From Streptomyces indicus (GTDB lineage: Bacteria > Actinomycetota > Actinomycetes > Streptomycetales > Streptomycetaceae), in NCBI RefSeq assembly GCF_900100315.1, contig NZ_FNFF01000015.1, positions 124,001 to 188,000 on the forward strand: a DNA stretch of 64,000 bases. Reading direction: 5' to 3'. Shown here piece after piece: positions 15,378-22,686 of the stretch. The position numbers and the translations under genes are program-made. The notes beneath the pieces are model-generated. The model did not search any database. It saw only the letters and a list, made by a program, of their open reading frames with translations, and had not been told where the DNA came from. The first letter of the stretch is position 1; every line of letters starts with the position of its first letter.

Positions 15378-15719
15378 ATGCCTTCATTCAAGGTCGACAC
15401 GTCAACTGCCGGTGTCTTCGTGGCAGTTGAGCCGAAGTACAAGCTTGTACGTCGGGACACAGGTGAGATCGCGGTGGACCGCGAGACTAACGCGAAGATG
15501 ATGACGGTCGGGCTGATGATCGCCGACGAGGGCGAGGCCAGCCTCTACACCGTCTCGATCCCAGAGACCGGGATCCCCGAGGGCCTGACCATGGGCCAGC
15601 CCGTCAAGGTCGTGGGCCTGCGCGCTCGGGACTGGGAGAACACGTTCAACGGCGAGAAGCGGTTCGGCATCGCCTTCCGCGCGGTCGCGATCCTCGACCC
15701 GTCGCAGTCTGAGGGCTGA
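15378..15719 (+). CDS. conserved AICE operon protein, single-stranded-DNA-binding-like length
   Basis: 113 residues from ATG 15378 (GGGAG 8 nt upstream). Beta-rich, with VEPKYKLVRRDTGEIAVDRETNAKMMTVGLMI and VKVVGLRARDWENTFNGEKRFGIAFRAVAI. This small protein regularly precedes traSA in Streptomyces AICEs as I remember them, with no proven function. An OB-like fold is a guess from the strand pattern. First gene of the transfer operon, 5 bp before traSA. Confidence 0.8.
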   Translation: MPSFKVDTSTAGVFVAVEPKYKLVRRDTGEIAVDRETNAKMMTVGLMIADEGEASLYTVSIPETGIPEGLTMGQPVKVVGLRARDWENTFNGEKRFGIAFRAVAILDPSQSEG

Positions 15720-15724
15720 CGATT

Positions 15725-17095
15725 ATGTCCGCGACGTTATGGCTGATCGCCCTGGTCCTGGTCGCCACGTTGGCGCTGCTGCTTAAGTGGCAGCGTCCGG
15801 CCTGGTACTGGCTGAGCTTCGGCGCCACCTTCGCGATGCTGCGGGTGCTTATCCGCTACGCGACTGTGATGGATGCCTGTCAGCTCACCGTTCCGCCGCC
15901 GCGGTGGCGCCTGTGGCTGGCCCGGGTGTTCAAGTGGCAGATACCGCGGCAGCGAACCCCGCGCATCCTGCGACTGCGACCGACCCGGACGGGGATCCGG
16001 TTCCGTCTGAAGATGCAGCCCGGGCAGGACGCCTTCGAGTTCTCCGCTGCCGCTGATCGGCTGCGGCACTCCTTCACCGTGCAACAGGTCGTCTCGAAGG
16101 AGATCGGCCCGAGTGTGGTTGAGCTGGTGATGACCGGCTACGACGTCCTCAAGCGGGTCCAGATGCCCGCGACCGTTGAGCGCTCACAGCTCCGTGTCCC
16201 GGTCGCCTTGTGTGAGGACGGGACGGTCCACTACCGCGACTACAAGGAGACCCCGCACTCACTCCACCTTGGGGCCACCAAGTCCGGCAAGTCCGTGTCC
16301 CAGCGTCAGTTGATCAAAGAACTCGCGGCACAGAAGGTCGCGTTGGTCGGGATCGACTGCAAGCAAGGCGTTGAACTCGCTCCGATGGCGCGCCGGTTCT
16401 CCGCGCTTGCGGACAACCCGGATGACGCCGTGGAGCTGCTCGAAGCCCTGGTGGGCCGGATGAACGCGATCTATCAGGTGATCCGTGCCGAGCAGCGGGT
16501 GAGTGCGGACGTGCCGGATGCGGAGATCACCGCCGACATCTGGGGCCTCCCCGAGCATCTGCGTCCGGATCCGGTCGTCCTGACCATCGACGAGGTGGCG
16601 GAGCTCGCGCTGTTCGCGTCGAAGGCAGAGGAGAAGCGCCGAGACCGGATCATCACCGCCCTGGTCCGGCTCGTGCAGCTCGGCCGGGCTGCCGGGATCT
16701 ACGTGGACATCTACGGGCAGCGCTTCGGCTCCGAGCTCGGCAACGGGATCACCATGCTGCGGGCCCAGTTGACCGGCCGCACCGCGCACCGGGTCAACGA
16801 CGAATCCTCAGCCAAGATGGCGTTCGGCGACATCTCGGCACATGCGGTGTTCGCGACCACGCAGATCCCCAATGACCGGCCCGGGATGGCTGTGGTCGGC
16901 TACTCGACCGGCGGCTGGGTCCGCGTCCGCGCACCCCATACGTCCATGCGGTCCGCGGTGAACGCCTGCAACAAGTACGCGCACCTCACCCCGGACATCC
17001 CCGAGCTCGCCGCGTTCCGGCCCGTGCTGCCTCCGATCAAGCCGGTCGAGGCTCCGGTGCCCGCGGTCCCGGCTGAGGCTCCCGCCACGGCCTGA
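15725..17095 (+). CDS. traSA: TraSA-like FtsK/SpoIIIE DNA translocase
   Basis: 456 residues. The N-terminus has hydrophobic segments (LIALVLVATLALLL and a second near WYWLSFGATFAML). The C-terminal ATPase carries Walker A GATKSGKS (about residue 181) and Walker B VVLTIDEVAEL. It is the pSAM2 TraSA/TraB type, which moves double-stranded DNA between mycelial compartments in a single-protein conjugation system. It is shorter than full FtsK, as expected. The gene symbol rests on context and similarity. Confidence 0.9.
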   Translation: MSATLWLIALVLVATLALLLKWQRPAWYWLSFGATFAMLRVLIRYATVMDACQLTVPPPRWRLWLARVFKWQIPRQRTPRILRLRPTRTGIRFRLKMQPGQDAFEFSAAADRLRHSFTVQQVVSKEIGPSVVELVMTGYDVLKRVQMPATVERSQLRVPVALCEDGTVHYRDYKETPHSLHLGATKSGKSVSQRQLIKELAAQKVALVGIDCKQGVELAPMARRFSALADNPDDAVELLEALVGRMNAIYQVIRAEQRVSADVPDAEITADIWGLPEHLRPDPVVLTIDEVAELALFASKAEEKRRDRIITALVRLVQLGRAAGIYVDIYGQRFGSELGNGITMLRAQLTGRTAHRVNDESSAKMAFGDISAHAVFATTQIPNDRPGMAVVGYSTGGWVRVRAPHTSMRSAVNACNKYAHLTPDIPELAAFRPVLPPIKPVEAPVPAVPAEAPATA

Positions 17096-17179
17096 TCCAT
17101 CCCCGCTTCACGGTCGGCGCGACCGCTTCGCGCCAGGTCCCTACCCCAGCCATGCCCGAACCCCGAGAAGGAGCACGCC

Positions 17180-17371
17180 ATGTGCGCCACCTGCAACGAC
17201 CTGGTCCGCACCGCTTCGATGATCGCGGTACTGGACGACTACGCGAACGAGCCGGACGCGGATGAGGAGTTCATCGACGTGTTGGCGTTCGGCTTGAATG
17301 CCTCGCTGTTCCTCGTGTACGACCCGTCGGTCTACCCGCCCACCGGCCACACCTACCCCGCCACCGGGTGA
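17180..17371 (+). CDS. small acidic AICE protein
   Basis: 63 residues, acidic middle (YANEPDADEEFIDV), one N-terminal CATC pair. GAGAAGGAG precedes ATG 17180 at good distance. It lies between traSA and the small zinc-finger gene. Function unknown. Confidence 0.7.
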   Translation: MCATCNDLVRTASMIAVLDDYANEPDADEEFIDVLAFGLNASLFLVYDPSVYPPTGHTYPATG

Positions 17372-17376
17372 GTGCC

Positions 17377-17541
17377 ATGGCCACCAGTAAGCGCCCCGCT
17401 GCGAAGAAGAAGTGCGGGCCGTGCAGGGGGACCGGAGAGATCTCCCGCCCGGTCCAGGTCGGCCGGAAGCGCCGCACCGTCGGCCACCAGACCGGCATGT
17501 GCCTGAAGTGCTTCGGCACCGGCCAAGCCGCAACCACGTGA
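17377..17541 (+). CDS. 54-residue zinc-ribbon protein (DnaJ-like CxxCxGxG motifs)
   Basis: ATG 17377 follows the previous stop by 5 bp. The protein has two CxxCxGTG motifs, CGPCRGTG and CLKCFGTG, separated by a basic loop, the layout of a DnaJ-type zinc finger. The stop is at 17539-17541. Such mini zinc fingers recur in AICE operons (a second is at 19134). A role in binding DNA or a partner is plausible but unproven. Confidence 0.65.
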   Translation: MATSKRPAAKKKCGPCRGTGEISRPVQVGRKRRTVGHQTGMCLKCFGTGQAATT

Positions 17542-17617
17542 CCCGCCGTCGCCGGGCGGCAGGACCTCGTGAGCCCCGCCCGGCACGGCCCCAACCTCAA
17601 GGAAGGAGGACCCCGCC

Positions 17618-18259
17618 ATGCGCTCCACGCTCCGCTTCGACGCCGTACTCGTTCAGGCCGTGATTGCTGGGGCCTTGTCCTTCGCCCACCTGCACGACAT
17701 CGCCGAAGCCGCAGGACAGCACGGCTGGAAAGCCTGGGCCTACCCGATCTCGGTCGACCTGCTCCTCGTCGCCGCATGGCGCCGACTCCGCCAGGGCCGG
17801 ACGCCGCGGCTGGCCTGGTGCTGGTTCCTGATCGCCCTGGTCGCCTCACTCGGCGCCAACGTCGCCACCGCCGGATTCCTCGACCTCGAACACGCCCCCG
17901 CCTGGCTGCGGTTCCTCGTCGCCGGATGGCCCGCGCTCGCGTTCCTCGGCGGCACCCTGCTCGCCCACGGCACCGACCCCGAGCCCGAACGTGCGAGCAC
18001 CGTGCCGGCCGAATCCGCCACCCCCGCCGAGCCCGCACCCGAGCCCGCCCCGGCTGTTGCCGACACGCCCGCTTCGGCCCCAGAACTGCCCCCGGCCAAG
18101 CCCACGGTGAACGTCCCGCCCGCGCTGGTGGAGCACGCCCGCAAGGTCGCCGACGCGCACCGTGCCCGCACCGGCACCCCGATCGACACCGACACCCTGT
18201 GCGCCCACCTCGGTGTCCCCGCCCCGATGGCCTCGGCCATTGCGGCCCAGCTCACCTGA
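17618..18259 (+). CDS. DUF2637 membrane protein, SpdB-like spread protein
   Basis: 213 residues. The first about 115 hold three to four hydrophobic helices typical of DUF2637 (VQAVIAGALSFAHLHDIAEAAG, then YPISVDLLLVAAWRRLRQG). A Pro/Ala-rich linker and a helical C-terminus follow (VEHARKVADAHRARTG). AAGGAGG precedes the ATG. DUF2637 proteins are regular members of Streptomyces plasmid and AICE transfer operons and are linked with intramycelial spread. Confidence 0.82.
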   Translation: MRSTLRFDAVLVQAVIAGALSFAHLHDIAEAAGQHGWKAWAYPISVDLLLVAAWRRLRQGRTPRLAWCWFLIALVASLGANVATAGFLDLEHAPAWLRFLVAGWPALAFLGGTLLAHGTDPEPERASTVPAESATPAEPAPEPAPAVADTPASAPELPPAKPTVNVPPALVEHARKVADAHRARTGTPIDTDTLCAHLGVPAPMASAIAAQLT

Positions 18260-18280
18260 TCCCGAAGGAGAAGCCCTGTC

Positions 18281-18472
18281 ATGCCTCTGCATCTGATCTT
18301 CCGCAAGCTGCGCCAGGTCGGCCCGATCACCATCGGCACCGGCCAGGACCGCGACGGCCACATGACCTACATCGCCGCCTGCGGCGCTGAACGCTGCGGC
18401 TGGTCCGGCGAATACGCCACCGTCGCCGCCGCGAACGTCGCCGCCGAAGGCCACCGCTGCCGCGTCCGCTGA
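18281..18472 (+). CDS. small mobile-element transfer protein (SpdA/SpdC type)
   Basis: 63 residues ending in a Cys/His pattern, AACGAERCGWSGEYATVAAANVAAEGHRC, which matches the family annotated as 'mobile element transfer protein' in Streptomyces. AAGGAG lies upstream of the ATG. It is probably a zinc-binding accessory of plasmid spread. Confidence 0.72.
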   Translation: MPLHLIFRKLRQVGPITIGTGQDRDGHMTYIAACGAERCGWSGEYATVAAANVAAEGHRCRVR

Positions 18473-18504
18473 CCCACCCAACCCGCCTACGAAGGAGCCC
18501 CGTC

Positions 18505-18684
18505 ATGGACGTGCCGTTCTGGTTCTTCATCACCGTCGTCGCCGTGATCGGCGTCAAGCTCGCCCGCCCGCCCCTGTGGCTGGTCCTGGTCCTGCTGATC
18601 GGCGGCTACCTGCTCGCAGGCAGCTTCCTCGACCCCGCGATCGAGACCGGCACCGAATCCGGCGTCCAGATCACCAACCCCTGA
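18505..18684 (+). CDS. 59-residue two-helix membrane protein
   Basis: ATG 18505 has GAAGGAG 6 nt upstream. Two hydrophobic stretches (FWFFITVVAVIGVKLA and LWLVLVLLIGGYLLAGSF) and a short polar tail. It sits in the spd cluster and is probably a small spread protein. The stop is at 18682-18684. Confidence 0.68.
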   Translation: MDVPFWFFITVVAVIGVKLARPPLWLVLVLLIGGYLLAGSFLDPAIETGTESGVQITNP

Positions 18685-18706
18685 CCTTCCGCAAGGAGTT
18701 CAGCTC

Positions 18707-19045
18707 ATGTTCAAGCCCCATATCCCGACCAACCCGACCCCGACCGGCGAGATCATCCCGGTCATCACCACCCTCGGCCAGACCCCGACGGTCCACCACG
18801 CACCCGCACCCGCACCCTGCGCCTGCCACCACCCGCACACGGCCCCGACGGCTGCTCCGGTCCGTACGGGGATGAGCCCCGGCACCGTGATCGCCCTCGC
18901 CACGGCCGGAACCGCAGGCGTGGTCGTGATCGGCGTGGTCCTGGTCTCGATGCTCCTCGCCGTCGTGCTCGTCAGCGCCTCGCTCGCCATCGTCGCGCTT
19001 GCTCTGCGCGCAGCTCTCACCCCGCCGCCATCGCTACGACGTTGA
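18707..19045 (+). CDS. spdD: SpdD-like spread protein
   Basis: 112 residues: a Pro/Thr-rich N-terminus with a CACHHPH cluster, then a long hydrophobic segment (about residues 55-100, GTVIALATAGTAGVVVIGVV onwards). This matches the SpdD proteins of pSAM2-like elements in layout. AAGGAG precedes ATG 18707. Presumed membrane role in mycelial spreading. Confidence 0.72.
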   Translation: MFKPHIPTNPTPTGEIIPVITTLGQTPTVHHAPAPAPCACHHPHTAPTAAPVRTGMSPGTVIALATAGTAGVVVIGVVLVSMLLAVVLVSASLAIVALALRAALTPPPSLRR

Positions 19046-19133
19046 CCGGCCCCGGGGCGGTTCAACCGCCAAGTCTCGCCCGCCCCGGCGCCCGGCCCCT
19101 GCCCGATCTCAACAACCGGAAGGAACCCACATC

Positions 19134-19346
19134 ATGCCCGACCACCAGAACCCTGCTACCCGGATCTGCCCGGACTGCGACGGCTTCGCCTCCGTCGCCG
19201 TCACCCTGGGCGGCCGCAACCGGCAGGGCCACCTCAACACCATCACCGCGCACTGCAAGCGGTGCCAGGGAACCGGCACTCTGCCCCCGCTGCGCACGCT
19301 CCTCGACGCCGCGGCCACCGTTGTCTTCGCCGGGGGCGCCCAGTGA
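19134..19346 (+). CDS. small zinc-ribbon protein
   Basis: 70 residues with CPDCDGFASV and CKRCQGTG, again a DnaJ-like paired CxxC. GGAAGGA lies upstream of ATG 19134. The stop overlaps the Rep GTG start (GTGA), so the two are translationally coupled. Confidence 0.7.
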   Translation: MPDHQNPATRICPDCDGFASVAVTLGGRNRQGHLNTITAHCKRCQGTGTLPPLRTLLDAAATVVFAGGAQ

Positions 19347-20707
19347 CCGCCCCCGCGATTGAGACCGCACCCCGAGCGTTAAGAGACCTGGCTGACCTTG
19401 CCGAGCTCGGTCACCTGCCCGGCCTGATCCGCCAACTCAAAGGTCTGGGAGGCTGCACCAATCCGGTCCGTCTCGACGGCTACCGCACCGAGATCCACCC
19501 CGGCACCGGAGAACTCCTCTCCGAGACCCACGGCCACGAACTGCCCGCCGGGAATCTTCTGGTGCGCTGCAACAACCGGCGCGCCACCCGTTGCGCAGCC
19601 TGTGCCGAGACCTACCGTCGCGACACCTACCAGCTCATCACCGCGGGCCTCAAAGGCGGCAAGGGCACACCCGAACGAGTCGCCACCCACCCGCGGGTGT
19701 TCGCAACGTTCACCGCCCCGTCCTTCGGCCCAGTCCACAACCGCCCAGCCTCCGGCCGCTGCCGCTGCCGCTGCGGCACTCAGCACCCCGCCGACGCACC
19801 TGAGTTGGGTACGCCGCGCGACCCCGACACGTACGACTACGAGGCGGCCGTCCTCTGGAACGCTCACGCATCTAAGATCTGGGCCCGATTCACGATCTAC
19901 CTGCGCCGCGAAGTCGCCAAGCGGGCTGGTCTCAGTCGTCGCGCCTTCGCGGAATGCGCTCGGGTGTCGTTCGCCAAGGTCGCTGAGTACCAGCGTCGCG
20001 GCGCGGTCCACTTCCACGCGGTGATCCGCCTTGACGGGCCCGACGGTGGAGACACCCCACCGCCGGAGTGGGCCAGTGCAGAACTCCTCGCCGACGCGAT
20101 CCGCGCAGCGGCTCGGGCGGCCGAGGCTCCGGGGCCACGACTTGGGAACAGGCTGCACTCCTTCGCATTTGGCACCCAGTTGGATATTCGTCCGATCCGT
20201 TCGGCCGACCTTGACGGGGGCACCGAACTGACTGATCGTGCGGTCGCCGCATACATCGCCAAGTACGCCACCAAGGGAGCCGAGACCACCACAGGCACCC
20301 TGGACCGGCCGCTCAAGTTCCTCGCCGAACTCGCCCAGCTCCGCATCAGCGAGCACGCTCGCCGGTTGATCCGCATGGCCTGGTACCTCGGCGCACGGCC
20401 CGAGCTCGAAGAACTCCGACTTCGCCAGTGGGCACACATGCTCGGCTTCCGCGGCCATTTCTCCACCAAGACCCGTCGTTATTCCACGACGCTCGGTGCT
20501 CTCCGCCAAGCGCGCGCCGATTGGCAACGCAAGCAGGCGCTCAACGCTCAGCGCGAGCACGGCGCCGTGCCGGCCGAATACGCAGCCGAGGAAACCACCC
20601 TCGTCATTGCCCACTGGACCTACGCCGGAGTGGGCCTATCTCGCGGAGAGGAATGGCTCTCCGCAGCCCACGCACCCACGCACAGTGAGGAAGGAGTCGC
20701 AGCATGA
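19343..20707 (+). CDS. repSA: RepSA-like rolling-circle replication initiator
   Basis: 454 residues from GTG 19343, which overlaps the preceding stop by 3 bp; an ATG at 19262 inside the previous gene is less likely. A Cys-rich zinc region (RCNNRRATRCAACAETYRRD and CRCRCGT) is followed by the HUH-type metal motif GAVHFHAVIRLDG and the catalytic Tyr region AAYIAKYATKGAET. These are the features of pSAM2 RepSA, which nicks the element origin for rolling-circle replication after excision. It overlaps xis by 4 bp. Confidence 0.88.
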   Translation: MTAPAIETAPRALRDLADLAELGHLPGLIRQLKGLGGCTNPVRLDGYRTEIHPGTGELLSETHGHELPAGNLLVRCNNRRATRCAACAETYRRDTYQLITAGLKGGKGTPERVATHPRVFATFTAPSFGPVHNRPASGRCRCRCGTQHPADAPELGTPRDPDTYDYEAAVLWNAHASKIWARFTIYLRREVAKRAGLSRRAFAECARVSFAKVAEYQRRGAVHFHAVIRLDGPDGGDTPPPEWASAELLADAIRAAARAAEAPGPRLGNRLHSFAFGTQLDIRPIRSADLDGGTELTDRAVAAYIAKYATKGAETTTGTLDRPLKFLAELAQLRISEHARRLIRMAWYLGARPELEELRLRQWAHMLGFRGHFSTKTRRYSTTLGALRQARADWQRKQALNAQREHGAVPAEYAAEETTLVIAHWTYAGVGLSRGEEWLSAAHAPTHSEEGVAA

Positions 20708-20892
20708 CCACCGCCCCCGCCGAGCTTCTGACCGTGCCGGAGGTCATGGCGCGGCTCAGGTACGGACGTTCCAAGGTCTACGACCTGATCCGCTCGAAGC
20801 GCCTGGTCTCGATCACAGATGGCCGCTGTCGGCGTATCCCGGCGGAAGCCCTGAACTCCTACATCCGCGACCGGATCGCAGAGGAGGACTGA
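20704..20892 (+). CDS. xis: excisionase (Xis), MerR/AlpA-like HTH
   Basis: 62 residues: TVPEVMARLRYGRSKVYDLIRSKRLVSI then RRIPAEALNSYIRDRI, the winged HTH used by AICE excisionases. ATGA overlaps link it to both rep and int. It would direct Int toward excision. Confidence 0.88.
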   Translation: MTTAPAELLTVPEVMARLRYGRSKVYDLIRSKRLVSITDGRCRRIPAEALNSYIRDRIAEED

Positions 20893-22074
20893 TGGCCAAG
20901 CGCAACCCCAACGGAGAGGGAACGATCTACCGCCGCAAGGACGGCCGGTACGAGGGCGCTGCCTACGTCCTCATGCCGGACGGGACCTACAAGCGGCGCA
21001 GCGTCTACGGCACGACGTGGGATGAGACGCGGCAGAAGCTCACCGAGATGCTCGCGAAGAGCGATCAGCACATCCCGGCCGCCGACACGACCGAGTCCCT
21101 CGGCACGTACCTCGCGTACTGGCTCGAGCACGTTGTCCGGCACAAGGTCCGGCCATCGACGGTCTACAGCTACAGCAAGTGCGTGAACGCGTACATCGTC
21201 CCGAAGCTCGGCAAGAAGAAGCTCGCCCGGCTGTCGGCCAAGGACATCCGGCTCTTCCTCGACTGGGCTCGGCAGGCCTGTCAGTGCTGCGCACAGGGAA
21301 GGGACGCGGCACGCCCTAAGGGCAAGCGCCCTGTCGCCGCGCATGGTCCAGTACCTGCACGCCGTGCTGCGCAACGCATTGCAGCATGCCGTCCGCGAGG
21401 AGCTCGTCCAGCGCAACGTAGCCAAGCTGGTCCAAGTCCAGACGCCGCGATACCGAGTTGGGCGCGGGCTGTCGGTCACCGAAGCGAGGAAGCTGCTCAC
21501 CGAAGTGAAGGACAACCGGCTGCATGCCGCGTACGTCCTGGCCCTGTACCTCGGCCTCCGCCGCGGCGAACTGCTCGGCCTCCACTGGTCGGACGTGGAC
21601 CTCGACAGCGGCTCGCTGGAGATCCGCACCGCTCTCCAGCGCGTGAACGGTGAGCTGACCCTGACCGCGCCGAAGACTCGCCGCTCGGAACGTCCCGTGC
21701 CTCTGCCGGCCGTTTGCGTCAACGTGCTACGCGATCACCGGCAGCGGCAGGAGCTCGAACGCCGCGAGGCTGGGGACAGGTGGAAGGACTCCGGCCTGAT
21801 CTTCACTACCCGCGTCGGAACGCCGATCGAGCCCAGGAACCTGAACCGGCACTTCTACCCGATCCGCGAGCGGCTCGGCCTGCCGGTCCGTTTCCACGAT
21901 CTCCGGCACACCTGCGTGACGCTCCTACTCGGCCTCGGCGTGCCGCCGCACATCGTCCGGGACATCGTGGGACACAGCGCGCTGGACGTGACCATGAACA
22001 TTTATGCGCACGCAGAGATGACCGAGAAGCGAGAGGCGCTGAACCGGCTGGGGAGCCTCCTGAGCGAGGAGTGA
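20892..22074 (+). pseudogene. int: AICE tyrosine integrase, broken by frameshift/internal deletion
   Basis: The N-terminal half starts at ATG 20892 (MAKRNPNGEGTIYRRKDGRYEG, SAM-like core to about 21330). The catalytic half is in another frame from about 21316 to 22074. Catalytic residues are all present there: Arg in LGLRRGELLGL, HxxR in FHDLRHTCVTLL, His in VGHSALDVT, Tyr in MNIYAHAE. The shift lies between 21320 and 21343, after KGK. Related integrases, as I remember, have about 10 more residues with a Cys pair at this spot, so a small deletion between short AGCGC repeats is likely. It could also be a sequencing error. Confidence 0.85.
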
Positions 22075-22081
22075 TCCGGCC

Positions 22082-22103
22082 GTTGCCGTCAGCACTGCCG
22101 TCA
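22082..22103. promoter_or_regulatory. putative Int/Xis arm-type site, element 2 right
   Basis: Same pair of TGCCGTCA octamers 4 bp apart as at 10144-10165, starting 8 bp after the integrase stop and ending 61 bp from the core. Confidence 0.6.
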
Positions 22104-22112
22104 GACACGCGA

Positions 22113-22146
22113 AACGCCCTGGAGGAGAAGATCCCTCCGGGGCGTT
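22113..22146 (-). terminator. hairpin downstream of tRNA-Arg, supplied by element 2
   Basis: AACGCCC and GGAGG (22113-22125) pair with CCTCC and GGGCGTT (22134-22146), one G-U pair between, 8-nt loop. It is 18 bp beyond the tRNA 3' end and would terminate the tRNA transcript now that the native terminator is displaced to 5156. Confidence 0.65.
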
Positions 22147-22163
22147 GGTGCTGCTCAGAGACA

Positions 22164-22207
22164 GCGCCCCCGGCAGGACTCGAACCTGCGGCCAAGCGCT
22201 TAGAAGG
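22164..22207. repeat. att core at the tRNA-Arg 3' end (right end of the array)
   Basis: Reference copy of the 44-bp repeat seen at 5188. It covers the tRNA from its anticodon loop to the discriminator base plus 1 bp. Confidence 0.9.
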
Positions 22208-22237
22208 CGCCTGCTCTATCCACTGAGCTACGGGGGC
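22165..22237 (-). tRNA. tRNA-Arg (anticodon UCU)
   Basis: The 73-nt cloverleaf is complete: 7-bp acceptor GCCCCCG/CGGGGGC, D arm GCTC-8 nt-GAGC, anticodon arm GGCGC-CTTCTAA-GCGCT (one G-U), variable loop TGGCC, T arm GCAGG-TTCGAGT-CCTGC, discriminator G. The anticodon at the centre of CTTCTAA is TCT. CCA is not encoded. The 3' half is element-derived; the gene remains intact. Confidence 0.95.
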
Positions 22238-22366
22238 CGGTGTGTGGCCGGGTGGCTTGGTCGGTGGACTGGGGGGAGATCCGTGACCTTGCCGGGGACA
22301 AGGATAGGGGTCGCCGCCCCTTGTCCCGCGCGCTTCTGCTCCGCGGCACGATGTGGAGTTCGAGTG

Positions 22367-22412
22367 AAGCGGTTTCCGATAATCGCAGGCAGGTGCGAAT
22401 CCTGCACCGCTT
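22367..22412 (+). other. tRNA-like acceptor/T-arm minihelix in a 449-bp gene-free stretch
   Basis: AAGCGGT pairs with ACCGCTT over 7 bp, and directly stacked inside is GCAGG-TGCGAAT-CCTGC, a 5-7-5 T arm whose loop differs from TTCRANY at one base. Only 15 nt replace the D and anticodon arms. TT follows. It could be a tRNA relic, a small structured RNA or a terminator. The rest of 22238-22686 holds no gene I can support. Confidence 0.4.
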
Positions 22413-22686
22413 TTGGCATCTCACGCCCCGGGTGTTGTGCACTCGTTATGCCTGCGCCCCAGTCGTCACGGTTGTTCCGGACCGGCCCGATCGGCCCCAT
22501 TGACCCGGGGGTTCCGCATGTGTGCCGCCTGTGTGACGCGTACGTGTCGCCCCTTCCCCGGCTCCCCGCCGAACGGCCGATCACTCACCCCCGCGTACGC
22601 GAATCGTGTCGATCAGCCGACCATCGGCGCGCAGAGGGGTTCATATCCTTCAGAAAACCAACAAAATTGGGCATTCTTCGCATGTG

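Larger units (their letters stand above)
10018..22207. mobile_element. integrative element 2: pSAM2-like AICE at tRNA-Arg(UCU)
   Basis: About 12.2 kb between tRNA-derived direct repeats. Gene order is typical of actinomycete integrative and conjugative elements: regulators (GntR-Nudix, XRE-TPR), TraSA-like DNA translocase, Spd spread proteins, RepSA-like initiator, Xis, Int. Matching putative arm sites lie 85 bp and 61 bp inside the two cores. The integrase reading frame is interrupted, so autonomous excision is unlikely. Confidence 0.92.
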
